From Candidatus Electrothrix rattekaaiensis (GTDB lineage Bacteria > Desulfobacterota > Desulfobulbia > Desulfobulbales > Desulfobulbaceae): a stretch of 64,000 bases of DNA. The stretch's first letter is position 1. Every line of letters begins with the position of its first letter. This document shows, one piece after another, positions 34,667 to 43,852 of the stretch. The stretch is taken from NCBI GenBank assembly GCA_032595675.1, contig JAVQMD010000002.1:372001-436000 (forward strand), read 5' to 3'. Made by a program: the position numbers and the translations under genes. A model generated the notes under the pieces. The model was not told the DNA's origin. It saw only the letters and a list, made by a program, of their open reading frames with translations, and did no database searches.

Positions 34667-36094
34667 ATGATTTTTAATAGTTTTACATTCTTTATATTCT
34701 TCGCCTTTGCTTTTCTCTGCTATATCCCTCTCAAGCACAGATGGCAGAATCGTCTGCTTTTGGCTGCCAGCTGCTTTTTTTACGGATGCTGGGATTACCG
34801 TTTTTTGCTCCTTCTTTTACTGACAGTTGTTGTGGATTATTCGGCAGCAAGGCTGATCTATGCCAGTGAAGATGAGAAGCGAAGAAAGCGCATTCTACTC
34901 GTCAGCGTCTTGGTGAACCTGGGAATTCTCAGCTCTTTTAAATACGCCAATTTTTTCCTGGAGAACGCCCTACTTCTGCTGAACAGTATTGGGTTTCATG
35001 TCGACCCGATTACCTTGCAGATTATCCTGCCTGTAGGAATCTCTTTCTACACATTTCAATCCATGAGCTATACCATTGATGTTTTTCGAGGCAGAGTCGT
35101 TCCTGCGTCCAACATAATGGATTATGCTCTCTATGTTTCTTTTTTCCCCCAGCTAGTTGCTGGACCGATAGAGCGGAGCACCCATCTGCTGCCGCAGATT
35201 CTTTCCCCAAGAAGCATTTCTTTTGAAAAGATTCAGATCGGTTTTTACTACATTGCGTGCGGTTTGTTTCTCAAAATTTTCATGGCCGACAACCTTGCTC
35301 GCTTGGTTAATCCCGTCTTTGCGGCCAACGACCCACAGACAGGATTCTATTATCTTCTGACAGGTTATGCTTTTGCCTTTCAAATCTATGGTGATTTTGC
35401 CGGTTACTCCTGGATAGCTAAAGGCTTAGGGGCGATACTCGGCTTTGACATCATGGATAACTTTAATCTGCCCTATTTTTCCAAAAATCCTCAGGAATTT
35501 TGGCGGAGATGGCATATCAGCTTATCCTCTTGGTTACGAGATTATCTGTACATTCCCTTGGGTGGGAATAGAAACGGGCAAGTCAGAACGGTTCGTAATC
35601 TTTTTTTGACCATGCTGCTCGGTGGCTTATGGCACGGTGCGAAGATGACTTTTGTCGCCTGGGGCTTTTTTCACGCGGTTTTGCTTGCCCTGCATCACCT
35701 TGTCAGTCCAAGCATTAAAGGCGTTGGGCCGGAAGGAAAGAAAAGAAGTCCTTGGTTTGTCAACCTAGTTAAGACGGTTTTCTTTTTTCACCTTATTGTT
35801 ATCAGTTGGTATTTTTTCCGGGCAAACAACTTTGAGCAAGTGCTGGTAATATTCAAAGCTCTGCTGACAGACTTTCATTTTAATTTCGCTGGCAACAAAC
35901 TGTTTATGCAGAAAATATTCTTTTATATTTCACCTGTTCTGCTTATGCAGATTATCCGGTACCATACCGATAACCAGCTCTTTATTTTTAGGCTACCGGT
36001 TCCGGTACGCGCCCTTATCTACAGCGGAGCGTTTTATCTTGTCGTTATATTCGGTGTAACCCATGCTCATGAATTCATTTATTTCCAATTTTAA
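34667..36094 (+). CDS. MBOAT family O-acyltransferase (AlgI/DltB-like)
   Basis: A polytopic inner-membrane protein of 475 residues with about ten membrane segments. It has the MBOAT features of the alginate acetylase AlgI: SFYTFQSMSYTIDVFRG, FFPQLVAGPIER, FAFQIYGDFAGYSWIAKG, and EFWRRWHISLSSWLRDYLYI followed by LGGLWHGAKMTFVAWGFFH with the catalytic histidine. It would move an acyl group across the membrane for modification of a surface polysaccharide. The following SGNH-like gene overlaps by 32 bases and would be the periplasmic partner. The start at 34667 gives MIFNSFTFF; the codon 34652 is less likely. Confidence 0.9.
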   Translation: MIFNSFTFFIFFAFAFLCYIPLKHRWQNRLLLAASCFFYGCWDYRFLLLLLLTVVVDYSAARLIYASEDEKRRKRILLVSVLVNLGILSSFKYANFFLENALLLLNSIGFHVDPITLQIILPVGISFYTFQSMSYTIDVFRGRVVPASNIMDYALYVSFFPQLVAGPIERSTHLLPQILSPRSISFEKIQIGFYYIACGLFLKIFMADNLARLVNPVFAANDPQTGFYYLLTGYAFAFQIYGDFAGYSWIAKGLGAILGFDIMDNFNLPYFSKNPQEFWRRWHISLSSWLRDYLYIPLGGNRNGQVRTVRNLFLTMLLGGLWHGAKMTFVAWGFFHAVLLALHHLVSPSIKGVGPEGKKRSPWFVNLVKTVFFFHLIVISWYFFRANNFEQVLVIFKALLTDFHFNFAGNKLFMQKIFFYISPVLLMQIIRYHTDNQLFIFRLPVPVRALIYSGAFYLVVIFGVTHAHEFIYFQF

Positions 36095-37016
36095 AAGATT
36101 CCCCTATGCCTTCTGTCTTGCCATAATCATTATAGGCTGCTGTGAGTATGTTGTCTCAAGAAAGTTCGATGGAGTTTTTTGGAGTCATGAAGTGGACCAA
36201 CAAGTACAGCAGCTTAAAACAATTCGATATAATGCAGAATATGTTTTGATAGGGGATAGTGTTGGTCTCCAGCTTTCCCAGCAATATTTGAACGATTCGA
36301 GGTTCGCGCTTTTTGCGACGAATCAAGCGATAGAGACAACAGGACAATACTTCCTCATCAGGAGATTTTTAGAAAAGAATAGCCCGCCAAAAGCTGTCAT
36401 ATTCACAGCCCTTCCATTTATTGATAGAGATCTAAACCAAGCGGTTACAGAAAACTTTGTTTTGCGAGTCTTTACGAATTTCAGAGAAATATATGAGGTT
36501 TTTCTTGCGAAATATGATCTGACAATGATTTTTAAAATGCTTACGTATAAGATGTTGTTTTCATATAAGCATAAGTTGCAGCTGCAAAAAAAAATACTTG
36601 GTTATACGAATGCAAATATGTATTCCGGGGTTGATCAAAAGTCTTCCTCATTCAGGTATAATGAGCACTCCTTGTTGAAGATGTACAAAAAAATAAAACA
36701 AAAAAGGACAAACTCTTCCATTGTTCATTTTGAGAAGTTGGCCTCTCTCCTTCGAGAAAAGGGGGTTGATTTTTATTATATCCCGGCACCGATTCAGCAT
36801 AAAAATAAATATGCCAAAGGCGAATATAAAAAAATGTTTTCAGGGTTTATTCCTGAAATGAAAAAGAGACATCATAATGTTTTTTTTGTTGAACATTACG
36901 AGGAATACCCTGAAAATTTATTTAGAGATTTTGTTCATTTTAATGAAGAAGGGTTGGTCCCTGCCTATAAAATTATGAAAGGGAAAGTTGACTCTATTAC
37001 AGATAGATACAGGTGA
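36063..37016 (+). CDS. SGNH-hydrolase-like partner of the MBOAT acyltransferase
   Basis: The 317-residue protein has an N-terminal membrane anchor (FPYAFCLAIIIIGCCEYVV) and then an SGNH-type block 1, YVLIGDSVGLQLS, with the serine at about 66. Near the C-terminus RDFVHFNEEG supplies the Asp-x-x-His pair (about 289-293). Such proteins (DltD, AlgX and AlgJ types) complete acyl transfer in the periplasm with a paired MBOAT. The gene overlaps the MBOAT gene, which supports a shared function. It is more AT-rich than its partner. The acceptor polymer is not shown by the neighbours. Confidence 0.78.
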   Translation: MLMNSFISNFKRFPYAFCLAIIIIGCCEYVVSRKFDGVFWSHEVDQQVQQLKTIRYNAEYVLIGDSVGLQLSQQYLNDSRFALFATNQAIETTGQYFLIRRFLEKNSPPKAVIFTALPFIDRDLNQAVTENFVLRVFTNFREIYEVFLAKYDLTMIFKMLTYKMLFSYKHKLQLQKKILGYTNANMYSGVDQKSSSFRYNEHSLLKMYKKIKQKRTNSSIVHFEKLASLLREKGVDFYYIPAPIQHKNKYAKGEYKKMFSGFIPEMKKRHHNVFFVEHYEEYPENLFRDFVHFNEEGLVPAYKIMKGKVDSITDRYR

Positions 37017-37247
37017 ATTCACTCTCACTCAAAGAGTGAGGCTGGGTTGATTCTTCCGGCTGTGACAGCAAAAACAGCAGTAAATGCACCTTGCAGCACT
37101 GTGGTCATAACAGGAATCAGAGACAGGCTGTTTTGGTCGAAAGCTTGTTTTTCCAGAACATCATAGTGATGTGTGTTTTAAATTGAACGGAACCAGTGCC
37201 CAGAAAGAGCCATGAGATAGGCTTATGCACCGCTTGGTGAGGAGATT
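37017..37247. other. Gap with a possible minus-strand gene remnant
   Basis: Under 300 bases, but the minus strand from 37177 down to 37025 is open for 50 codons without a start and reads protein-like (SLSLIPVMTTVLQGAFTA, VFAVTAGRINPASLFE, stop). It may be the C-terminal scar of a lost gene or chance. A small hairpin CTCACTCAAAGAGTGAG overlaps its end. Confidence 0.3.
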
Positions 37248-39341
37248 ATGGCAGATCCCTTTAGAAAAAAATTAGTCCCTATCAACAAGCTGCAAAACAT
37301 TCGCGGGGTGGACCTTCCTGTGGGCCTGACCTTTGTTCAGCTGCTGGTGACCGGACCGCCGGGCGTAGGAAAAACTTTTTATATTAAAAAAATACACGGA
37401 TGGCCCAATGAGGGCTATATTGATCTGACCCGCAAGGGCTGGTGGAAGGATAAGACCCTTATCTACCGTCCCCGGGAAATACACCTTGGTTTACCCTTTG
37501 AAGACTTTCCCCAGGCTTTAACTGTCTTTGATTCGGAATGGAAAGATGCGGAAAAACCTCTGCGCCTGCAACTGGAACGTATTCAGCTCCCGCCGGAAGG
37601 GTATGATTTTCTCCAGAGCAACTGGCGACAACGCTATATCTTTGAATTTCTCCTCCCCAAGCCGGATGTCATCTTCAAACAACGCCAGGAACGCAAATCA
37701 GAGGGCTATTTTCCAGTGGACGAGGTCATGACCCTTGATATGGTCAAACGACAGGTGGCTGTATACCAGGAAATTGTCCTCTATCTCCACCGGGTGAAGA
37801 TGCAGGTTTATATTCGGGAAGCCCTAGACCAACCGCCCATGTGTATTGTGGAAGAAGGCGAACCTGGCATTCCGGCCTGGGCCACAGCTACCTCCGGCCC
37901 AAGGCCGAGCCTGACCACGCTGGATGGCTGGAAATGGCTGATCCTTCGTCGCGATCCGAGTAATTGGTTGCCACTCACCGACCAATGGCAGCACATAAGA
38001 AAAGAAACTCGGATCTCCTTTGACGGCAATCCCTTTGAGCTGAAACTCGGCAGTAAAATTCTGCGCTTCTACCCTGAAATGCCCTTGGGCGTGCGAAGAA
38101 AATATTTGCGTAGAAATTGGTTAATCACAGATCCGAGTACTTATGGCATGCACCTCTGTCGATTCACCCGTGTTTGTCCGGGTGAAACGGTGATGATAGG
38201 CCGTTCCAATGAAGAATATCAAGCAGCTTTTGCTTTTGATCAAAGCGTTGCAGCTCGCCACATCACCCTCTGTAATATCAAAGGTGATATTATCATCACC
38301 CCCCTGACGGAAAAAAGTCCGGTAGAAATTATCCAGATCACGGATGTTGAACGCGAAGACAGAGTCGCACAACGTCGCTATCAGGCCATGAGAACAATCC
38401 GCCGTATCTACGGCGGCGGGATCAGCTTGCTACCCCCGGACCAAGCCATTGTGCTCTTGAAAGATGTGAACGCACTCCTGGAGCAGGAGGCCTATCGCCC
38501 GGAGAACGACGTGGGGAAGCCCGGCGGACTCATCGAACTGCCCAATAACCGAGCCCCGATCATTGTCGGCGACCTCCATGCCCAGGTGAATAACCTTCTC
38601 AAAATTATTACGGAAAACAGGTTTCTGGCTGCCCTAGAAGCAGATACTGCCTGTCTGATCATTCTTGGCGATGCTGTTCATTCCGAAGTGGATGGCGAAA
38701 TGGAGGATATGGATAGTTCTATTCTGATGATGGATCTGATTCTCCGCCTCAAGCAGCATTTCCCCAAAAACCTTTTTTATCTCAAGGGCAATCATGACAC
38801 GTTCTCAGAGAGTTTGAGCAAAAATACGATTTCCCAGGGGTTGTTAATGCGTCGACGACTTCAGGAATTGCGCGGCGAGGAATATGTAGCGGAGATGGAG
38901 CGTTTTTACAGCCTACTTGCCTATGTTATCTGCTCTGATTCTTTTATCGCTTGTCATGCTGGCCCGAGCAGGAGAAGGGTTACCCGCAATAAACTGATCA
39001 ATTTGCATGATCATCCCAAGATCAGCAACGACCTCATCAACAGCCGCTTGAAACGACCCCATTATCTGGCTGGATACACCAAGAGTGATGTGAAGCATTT
39101 TCGGAAGAATCTAGGCCTAGCCAAACATACCCCCTTTATTGTCGGCCATACCCCGATAGACCCCTCGGGTAGTGTTTGGCGGAATGTCGCTGACATCAAG
39201 GGACATCACATTATTTGCAGCAGCAACCCTGACGGCCCTAGTCTGTTTGAGGAGGTTAACAATGAAATGATTTCGATTAGTTATCCCGCTGAGCCGTTGA
39301 TAGGATTTATCGAAAGAATCGACGAGAACAAGGTGGCATAA
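37248..39341 (+). CDS. P-loop / FHA-like / PPP-type phosphatase three-part protein
   Basis: This 697-residue protein joins an N-terminal P-loop domain (LLVTGPPGVGKTFYIKK, G36-T43), a middle segment like an FHA domain (ETVMIGRS with R319, then VAARHITLCNIKGD), and a C-terminal metallophosphatase of the PPP type. The phosphatase signatures are IIVGDLHAQ (D442, H444), LIILGDAVHSE (D475), YLKGNHDT (N515, H516), IACHAGP and IVGHTP. It resembles in outline the kinase-phosphatase part of bacterial Pnkp RNA repair enzymes, but the ligase is absent and the middle differs. It could phosphorylate and dephosphorylate RNA or protein. It lies upstream of a DUF47-PiT phosphate transport pair. A GAGGAG site precedes the ATG. 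Confidence 0.72.
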   Translation: MADPFRKKLVPINKLQNIRGVDLPVGLTFVQLLVTGPPGVGKTFYIKKIHGWPNEGYIDLTRKGWWKDKTLIYRPREIHLGLPFEDFPQALTVFDSEWKDAEKPLRLQLERIQLPPEGYDFLQSNWRQRYIFEFLLPKPDVIFKQRQERKSEGYFPVDEVMTLDMVKRQVAVYQEIVLYLHRVKMQVYIREALDQPPMCIVEEGEPGIPAWATATSGPRPSLTTLDGWKWLILRRDPSNWLPLTDQWQHIRKETRISFDGNPFELKLGSKILRFYPEMPLGVRRKYLRRNWLITDPSTYGMHLCRFTRVCPGETVMIGRSNEEYQAAFAFDQSVAARHITLCNIKGDIIITPLTEKSPVEIIQITDVEREDRVAQRRYQAMRTIRRIYGGGISLLPPDQAIVLLKDVNALLEQEAYRPENDVGKPGGLIELPNNRAPIIVGDLHAQVNNLLKIITENRFLAALEADTACLIILGDAVHSEVDGEMEDMDSSILMMDLILRLKQHFPKNLFYLKGNHDTFSESLSKNTISQGLLMRRRLQELRGEEYVAEMERFYSLLAYVICSDSFIACHAGPSRRRVTRNKLINLHDHPKISNDLINSRLKRPHYLAGYTKSDVKHFRKNLGLAKHTPFIVGHTPIDPSGSVWRNVADIKGHHIICSSNPDGPSLFEEVNNEMISISYPAEPLIGFIERIDENKVA

Positions 39342-39359
39342 AAATTATGTCTTGAAGAG

Positions 39360-39422
39360 ACAAGAATTGTAGAATACAAAACAAGAATTGTAGCATATAA
39401 AACAACAATTTTAATGAGAGCA
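39360..39422. repeat. Short 21-bp tandem repeat, about 2.5 units
   Basis: ACAAGAATTGTAG plus eight more bases repeats exactly 21 bases later (39360-39380, 39381-39401), and a third partial unit (ACAACAATTTTA) follows at 39402. It fills most of the 85-base gap between the phosphatase fusion and the DUF47 gene, so it may be part of the leader of the phosphate pair. The unit length equals that of the two long arrays in the window. Confidence 0.8.
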
Positions 39423-39426
39423 TTAT

Positions 39427-40113
39427 ATGACATTGAAATCGACCAGCCCCTTAGCCGGGCTCCTGCACAAATCACCTTTTAAGCCGATTCAGGAACATAT
39501 GCGAACGGTTTTCAGCTGTGTGTCTTTGCTGCAACCTCTGTTTGCTGCCCTGTATGCACAGGATTATGAAGGGGTCAAGAAAATTGCCGACCAGATTGAT
39601 GAGCTGGAAACAGCGGCGGACAAGCAAAAAAGTATTTTTCGTCTCAATATGCCAACAACACTTTTCCTGCCTGTGGACCGCAGAGATCTGCTTAAGCTCC
39701 TGCATGATCAGGATTCCTTGGCTGATAAAACGGAAGAAATTAGCCAAATCCTGATCAGTCGGGACATGGAAGTGCCTGAGGCGATCAAGGATCTCCTCAA
39801 CACCCTGTTGGTCAACACCTTAGGTATCTGCACTGAAGCCAAATCAATCATTGAGGAGCTGGATGAATTGGTCCAAGTCGGCTTCAGGGGCATAGAGCAT
39901 GATAAGGTTATCAAGATGATAGATGCCCTACGAAAAAGCGAGCATGATATCGACCAAACCCTGCATAAAATCAGGCGTACACTGTTCACCATAGAAGACA
40001 GCTTGTCGCCTGTCTCGGCAGTTTTTTGGTATAAAATTATAGATTTGCTCGGTGGCATATCGGATCTTACGGAAAACATGTCGGATCGGTTACTGTTGTT
40101 CCTGTCAAAGTAA
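39427..40113 (+). CDS. DUF47 (TIGR00153, PhoU-like) phosphate transport accessory protein
   Basis: The 228-residue all-helical protein is of the DUF47 group that accompanies PiT transporters. HMRTVFSCVSLLQPLFAALY and VKKIADQIDELETAADKQK near the start, and FTIEDSLSPVSAVFWYKIID near the end, are typical. The E/D-x-x-x-D clusters match the PhoU metal sites. It would control or support Pit in the cytoplasm. The PiT gene follows 101 bases later after a purine-rich repeat. Confidence 0.88.
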   Translation: MTLKSTSPLAGLLHKSPFKPIQEHMRTVFSCVSLLQPLFAALYAQDYEGVKKIADQIDELETAADKQKSIFRLNMPTTLFLPVDRRDLLKLLHDQDSLADKTEEISQILISRDMEVPEAIKDLLNTLLVNTLGICTEAKSIIEELDELVQVGFRGIEHDKVIKMIDALRKSEHDIDQTLHKIRRTLFTIEDSLSPVSAVFWYKIIDLLGGISDLTENMSDRLLLFLSK

Positions 40114-40137
40114 ACAGCTCGGCAATAATCAATCGCC

Positions 40138-40198
40138 CCAAGCACAAAGAAGAGCACAAAGAAGAGCAAGAAGAACGAGAAGAACGAGAAGGAAACAT
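40138..40198. repeat. Purine-rich microsatellite in the DUF47-PiT leader
   Basis: GCACAAAGAAGA-type 12-base units occur twice and GAACGAGAA 9-base units twice, between the DUF47 stop and the PiT ribosome site (AAGGAGCAGG). Such AG-rich runs may vary in copy number and affect translation. Confidence 0.6.
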
Positions 40199-40214
40199 AA
40201 CAAGGAGCAGGACA

Positions 40215-41480
40215 ATGGAAGTGATAACGGCCTACGGAACAATTCTGATCATCTTGGCGATGATCTTCGGCCTGTACATGACCTGGGGGGTCGGAGCCAA
40301 TGACCTTGCCAATGCCATGGGAACCTCGGTGGGCGCGGGCGCGATCACGGTGAAACAAGCCATCGTCATCGCTATTATCTTTGAGTTTGCCGGTGCTGTG
40401 CTTGCTGGCGGGCATGTCACCAAGACGATCCGCAAGGGGATTATTGATCCCACCAGCATCGTAGATAAACCGGAAATCCTGGTCTATGGTATGCTGGCGG
40501 CCTTGCTGGCTGCCGCTGTCTGGCTGATGGTCGCTTCAGCAAAGGGTTGGCCGGTTTCCACCACCCATTCCATCGTGGGTGCCCTGGTGGGCTTTGCCTT
40601 GGTTGGCATCGGACCAGAGGCTGTTAACTGGTCAAAGATCTGGAAAATTATTGCCAGCTGGGTCGTTTCTCCGGCTGTGGGCGGAACCATCTCCTTTCTT
40701 CTGGTCATGAGTACCCGCAAGCTTATTTTCGACACGGAGAACCCGCTCAAAAATGCCAAAAAATACGCACCGTTTTACATCTTTTTGGTCGGCTTTATCA
40801 TCTCTCTGGTCACCTTATTCAAGGGCCTGAAGCACCTGGATGTCGAACTGACCGCTGGCCAGAGTCTCGTTGCTGCGGTGTTTATCGGCCTACTCACGGC
40901 CTTATTCGGCTGGTCCTTGGTTCGTAAGGTTGAAGAAGATCCGGCTGCGGATCGGAATTTTCATTTTGCCAGCGTGGAAAAAGTCTTCACCCCGATGATG
41001 CTGTTCACAGCCTGCTCCATGGCCTTTGCCCACGGCTCCAATGATGTGGCCAACGGTATCGGACCGCTGGCAGCAGTGGTCAGTATTGTCTCCTCCGGCG
41101 GCGAGGTCATGCAGAAATCCGAAATGCCTTTTTGGATACTTCTCCTCGGTGGCGGGGGCATCGTGACAGGGCTTGTCACGTTAGGTTATCGGGTTATGCT
41201 CACTGTGGGCACCAAGATCACCGAACTGACGCCTTCCCGTGGATTTTGCGCCGAGCTTGCTGCGGCCTCCACAGTGGTGCTCGCCTCCCGTACCGGTCTG
41301 CCCGTCTCTACCACCCATATCCTGGTTGGGTCCGTGCTCGGTGTTGGCTTGGCCCGAGGCATCGGTGCCCTGGACCTACGAGTGGTGCTCAATATTATCA
41401 TTTCCTGGCTGGTCACCCTGCCAGCAGGAGCTCTTATGGCGATGGTCTTTTTCTTTATCTTAAAGGCAATCTTCAGCTGA
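40215..41480 (+). CDS. pit: PiT family inorganic phosphate transporter
   Basis: A 421-residue inner-membrane carrier that takes up phosphate with a cation. The two family repeats are clear: GANDLANAMGTSVGAG near residue 30 and GSNDVANGIGPLAA near 275, each followed by the STTH motif (WPVSTTHSIVGAL at about 114 and LPVSTTHILVGS at about 363). About ten membrane segments are visible. With the DUF47 gene it forms a low-affinity phosphate route, separate from the high-affinity Pst locus at 57-64 kb. Confidence 0.95.
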   Translation: MEVITAYGTILIILAMIFGLYMTWGVGANDLANAMGTSVGAGAITVKQAIVIAIIFEFAGAVLAGGHVTKTIRKGIIDPTSIVDKPEILVYGMLAALLAAAVWLMVASAKGWPVSTTHSIVGALVGFALVGIGPEAVNWSKIWKIIASWVVSPAVGGTISFLLVMSTRKLIFDTENPLKNAKKYAPFYIFLVGFIISLVTLFKGLKHLDVELTAGQSLVAAVFIGLLTALFGWSLVRKVEEDPAADRNFHFASVEKVFTPMMLFTACSMAFAHGSNDVANGIGPLAAVVSIVSSGGEVMQKSEMPFWILLLGGGGIVTGLVTLGYRVMLTVGTKITELTPSRGFCAELAAASTVVLASRTGLPVSTTHILVGSVLGVGLARGIGALDLRVVLNIIISWLVTLPAGALMAMVFFFILKAIFS

Positions 41481-41581
41481 GCACAATCGAATCGGGCTCG
41501 TACTCTTTTCTTCAGAGTACGAGCCCCATTCCTCCCCTGCAAATCTTTCGCAAAAACGCAGGCCACATTCCCCGCCTCAAG

Positions 41582-42112
41582 TTACCCCTGCTGCTCTGCC
41601 CGTTCCTTGATCCGTTCCAGAATTTCCTCGCGCAGGGTCTCTGCCCATTGCAGCAGATTGTCATCAGGAGCAGGATCCCTCTTGATGATTTTGCTCAGGC
41701 AGGCATTGGCTGCCCCGTATTTTTGGAATTCTTGGGACAGGATCTGGGCCTTGAGGAACAAGGCTTCCGGGTGTTCCGGGTCGCGGACGAGTATGGTCTC
41801 TGCGGTTTCAAGTGCGGCTGTGAATTTTTTTTCCCGCTTCAGAATTTTAATTTTATCCAGATCTCCGGCGATTTGATCCTTTAGGGTATTTTCTCCGCTC
41901 CCGCCGCTGTAAAGAAAAACAAAAGCGTCGGCGATTCTTCCGGTGGCGTACATGGCGGGGAAAGGGAGGAGAAGGCCGAGCAGCATGATAGTGATAAAGG
42001 CTAACCAGCCAGAGGCGAAAAGGGCAATAATTCCAAAAATCAGGCTGGCAGGAAACACCTTGATATACATGCCTACATATTGAGTTCTGGCGAACGAGTC
42101 TTGGTCTTTCAC
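41582..42112 (-). CDS. Membrane protein with C-terminal TPR-like region
   Basis: Not recognised. The 176-residue product has two membrane segments (about 17-36 and 37-58) and then a soluble domain with a TPR-like helix pair (FTAALETAETILVRDPEHPEA, LFLKAQILSQEFQKYGAANA). It may be a small scaffold at the inner membrane. It converges with the PiT gene, and a gene remnant lies upstream. Confidence 0.7.
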   Translation of the reverse strand: MKDQDSFARTQYVGMYIKVFPASLIFGIIALFASGWLAFITIMLLGLLLPFPAMYATGRIADAFVFLYSGGSGENTLKDQIAGDLDKIKILKREKKFTAALETAETILVRDPEHPEALFLKAQILSQEFQKYGAANACLSKIIKRDPAPDDNLLQWAETLREEILERIKERAEQQG

Positions 42113-42217
42113 GATGTGGTCTCCATATCATCAGGCTCCGCGATACATCATGAGTTTTTTTGGGTGGGCGTTCCTTTGGGACAGGAAGAAGATAATATAT
42201 AGATCTTCGAGCGTTCG

Positions 42218-42352
42218 TCAACGACGATAATTGTACCCGATGGTAACACCCGGATCAACCCGGATAAAGACGTTGCCGAAGATGTCCGGGATGTTGATCT
42301 CAAAGGAAGTGCGGGGCAGGCCGCTTTTGTCGGTGAGTGTTTCAGGGTTAAT
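42218..42352 (-). pseudogene. C-terminal remnant of a lost minus-strand gene
   Basis: Read on the minus strand the stretch gives INPETLTDKSGLPRTSFEIN, then IPDIFGNVFIRVDPGVTIGY, then NYRR and a stop: 44 residues with a protein-like composition but no start. Going upstream it runs straight into a short repeat (TGTCCCCTATTTT, twice) that seems to have replaced the rest of the gene. I do not recognise the family. Confidence 0.5.
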
Positions 42353-42408
42353 TAGGGTCTGTCCCCTATTTTCTGTCCCCTATTTTCACTATTTTCACTA
42401 TTTTCACT
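42353..42408. repeat. Short repeat tract at the break of a gene remnant
   Basis: GGGTCTGTCCCCTATTTTC is followed by a second CTGTCCCCTATTTTC and three CACTATTTT units. The GGTCTGTCCCC-type string is of a kind found scattered in deltaproteobacterial genomes near Y1 transposases; that link is recalled, not checked. No gene lies between 42353 and 42494. Confidence 0.55.
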
Positions 42409-42494
42409 TGAAAGATAATGCTTTGATTTGAATTGCAATACAGACTGATATTGTTTCGGGAAATCCTCATGCGCTGGACACCGTTTTTTTTATA

Positions 42495-43064
42495 TCAAAC
42501 AGTATCGTCAATAAGTAAATATTGAAGCATAGGCTCGGCTATTTTCCATGCTTTATTCCATTCGGAAATTGGAGCTTCAAACATAACAAGATAAAGTGTT
42601 CCTGTATTATCATTGGCAATTAATAGGTTATGAACTCTGAAGTCACCTGCTTTATCCTTTTTATCAAATACAAAACCTACAGACCTGAAAGGCCCCATGT
42701 CCTTATTCCATTCTTGTGTAATTTTTTCAGATTTTCTTGTAGTTTCTCTGTATACACGAGCATATTCATATGGTGACATAGATTGTTTTTTCGGAATATC
42801 CGGAATGACATTAACGGTTAATCCAGTCATAAACTGCCCATTCTTTGAAATATTCTCTTTTGTAATGAAGAATCCAAGAGTGCTTCCCTGCTTACTCTTT
42901 TTAAAATGCCAGCCGTGAGGACGAAGAAATGCTCCTTTAATCTCTGGACACTTAGCCCATTTATACCCTTTAGGTGGTGTTGGCAAATTGACATCTTTAG
43001 CCAGTACTGCACTTGAAAAAAAAAGTAACAAAAAAAGCATGAAGGGAAAGTGGCTTATTTTCAT
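42495..43064 (-). CDS. Secreted hypothetical protein
   Basis: The 189-residue product has a clear signal peptide (FPFMLFLLLFFSSAVLAKD, cleavage near residue 22) and a compact domain with PHGWHFKKSKQGSTLGFFIT in the first half and TLYLVMFEAPISEWNKAW near the end. This arrangement recalls PsbP-like or DUF1795-type folds, but I cannot assign it. It should be periplasmic. An adjacent signal-peptide gene (43250-43852) of the same orientation has a similar size, so the two may be distant relatives. Confidence 0.65.
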   Translation of the reverse strand: MKISHFPFMLFLLLFFSSAVLAKDVNLPTPPKGYKWAKCPEIKGAFLRPHGWHFKKSKQGSTLGFFITKENISKNGQFMTGLTVNVIPDIPKKQSMSPYEYARVYRETTRKSEKITQEWNKDMGPFRSVGFVFDKKDKAGDFRVHNLLIANDNTGTLYLVMFEAPISEWNKAWKIAEPMLQYLLIDDTV

Positions 43065-43249
43065 TTTTTTCTCCTTAATTAATTGTAGCGCAAGTTGTTA
43101 CTGTAAAATTTAACCCGCTGACTTTTCGTTGGGACAATTAATAAACGTGTCCTATGTGCCCAATTTGCAGTTTTCCTTGAGAAACAGGGGTTCTGCAACG
43201 AGATAATGACAGGGATACCAAGAAGAGTTACACATTTCCCGGTATATAG

Positions 43250-43852
43250 TTATATCTTCTTCTTTGCTTTAATCGTCCTTTGCCATTTAGCACATAATTT
43301 TCGAGTTCTTTTAATAAAACTTTTCCGAGATTCTGACTCTTTTCTTTTTAAGTGCATTGCACATTCAATATAAAATCCATTTTGCACAAATGTAAGACTT
43401 ATTCCTATAGACTGAACATCTTCAGAAATTCCACTTCCACCCAATCCATAAGGAAAACTTTGACCATAACCAGCATTTAAAAAAACTAACTCCTCAATTC
43501 GAGGTTTTCGTTTTGAAACGGTGCGTAGCAAAACAATTTTTTTCCCAACATGTTTCTGTAAATTTTTAGATTTCGATATTGTTCTATCTAATAAACTGTC
43601 ATCCTTAGGATAATCCTGTCTAATTTTTGTTATCACAAGTACTGCTGAAGCATCTCCAGTTTCTTCAAAGCGATACTCCTGGGTAATGGCGGGAGTAATA
43701 GTTCTTGCAATCGTTCTTACATGCTTAAAAACTTCCGAAGGGAGAGTATGATATACTTTGCCAAACGAAAACTCGTGTTTTTTTTGTAATTCATCAGCAA
43801 TACAATCAGTCCCAATAATTAACATAAACATAATGCAAATTATTTTTTTCAT
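43250..43852 (-). CDS. Secreted hypothetical protein
   Basis: The 200-residue protein has an N-terminal signal peptide (MKKIICIMFMLIIGTDCIAD, possibly a lipobox-like C17) and a basic C-terminus (RTRKLCAKWQRTIKAKKKI). No known motif is seen. The neighbouring genes are other small hypotheticals on the same strand with AT-rich DNA between them. Confidence 0.6.
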   Translation of the reverse strand: MKKIICIMFMLIIGTDCIADELQKKHEFSFGKVYHTLPSEVFKHVRTIARTITPAITQEYRFEETGDASAVLVITKIRQDYPKDDSLLDRTISKSKNLQKHVGKKIVLLRTVSKRKPRIEELVFLNAGYGQSFPYGLGGSGISEDVQSIGISLTFVQNGFYIECAMHLKRKESESRKSFIKRTRKLCAKWQRTIKAKKKI

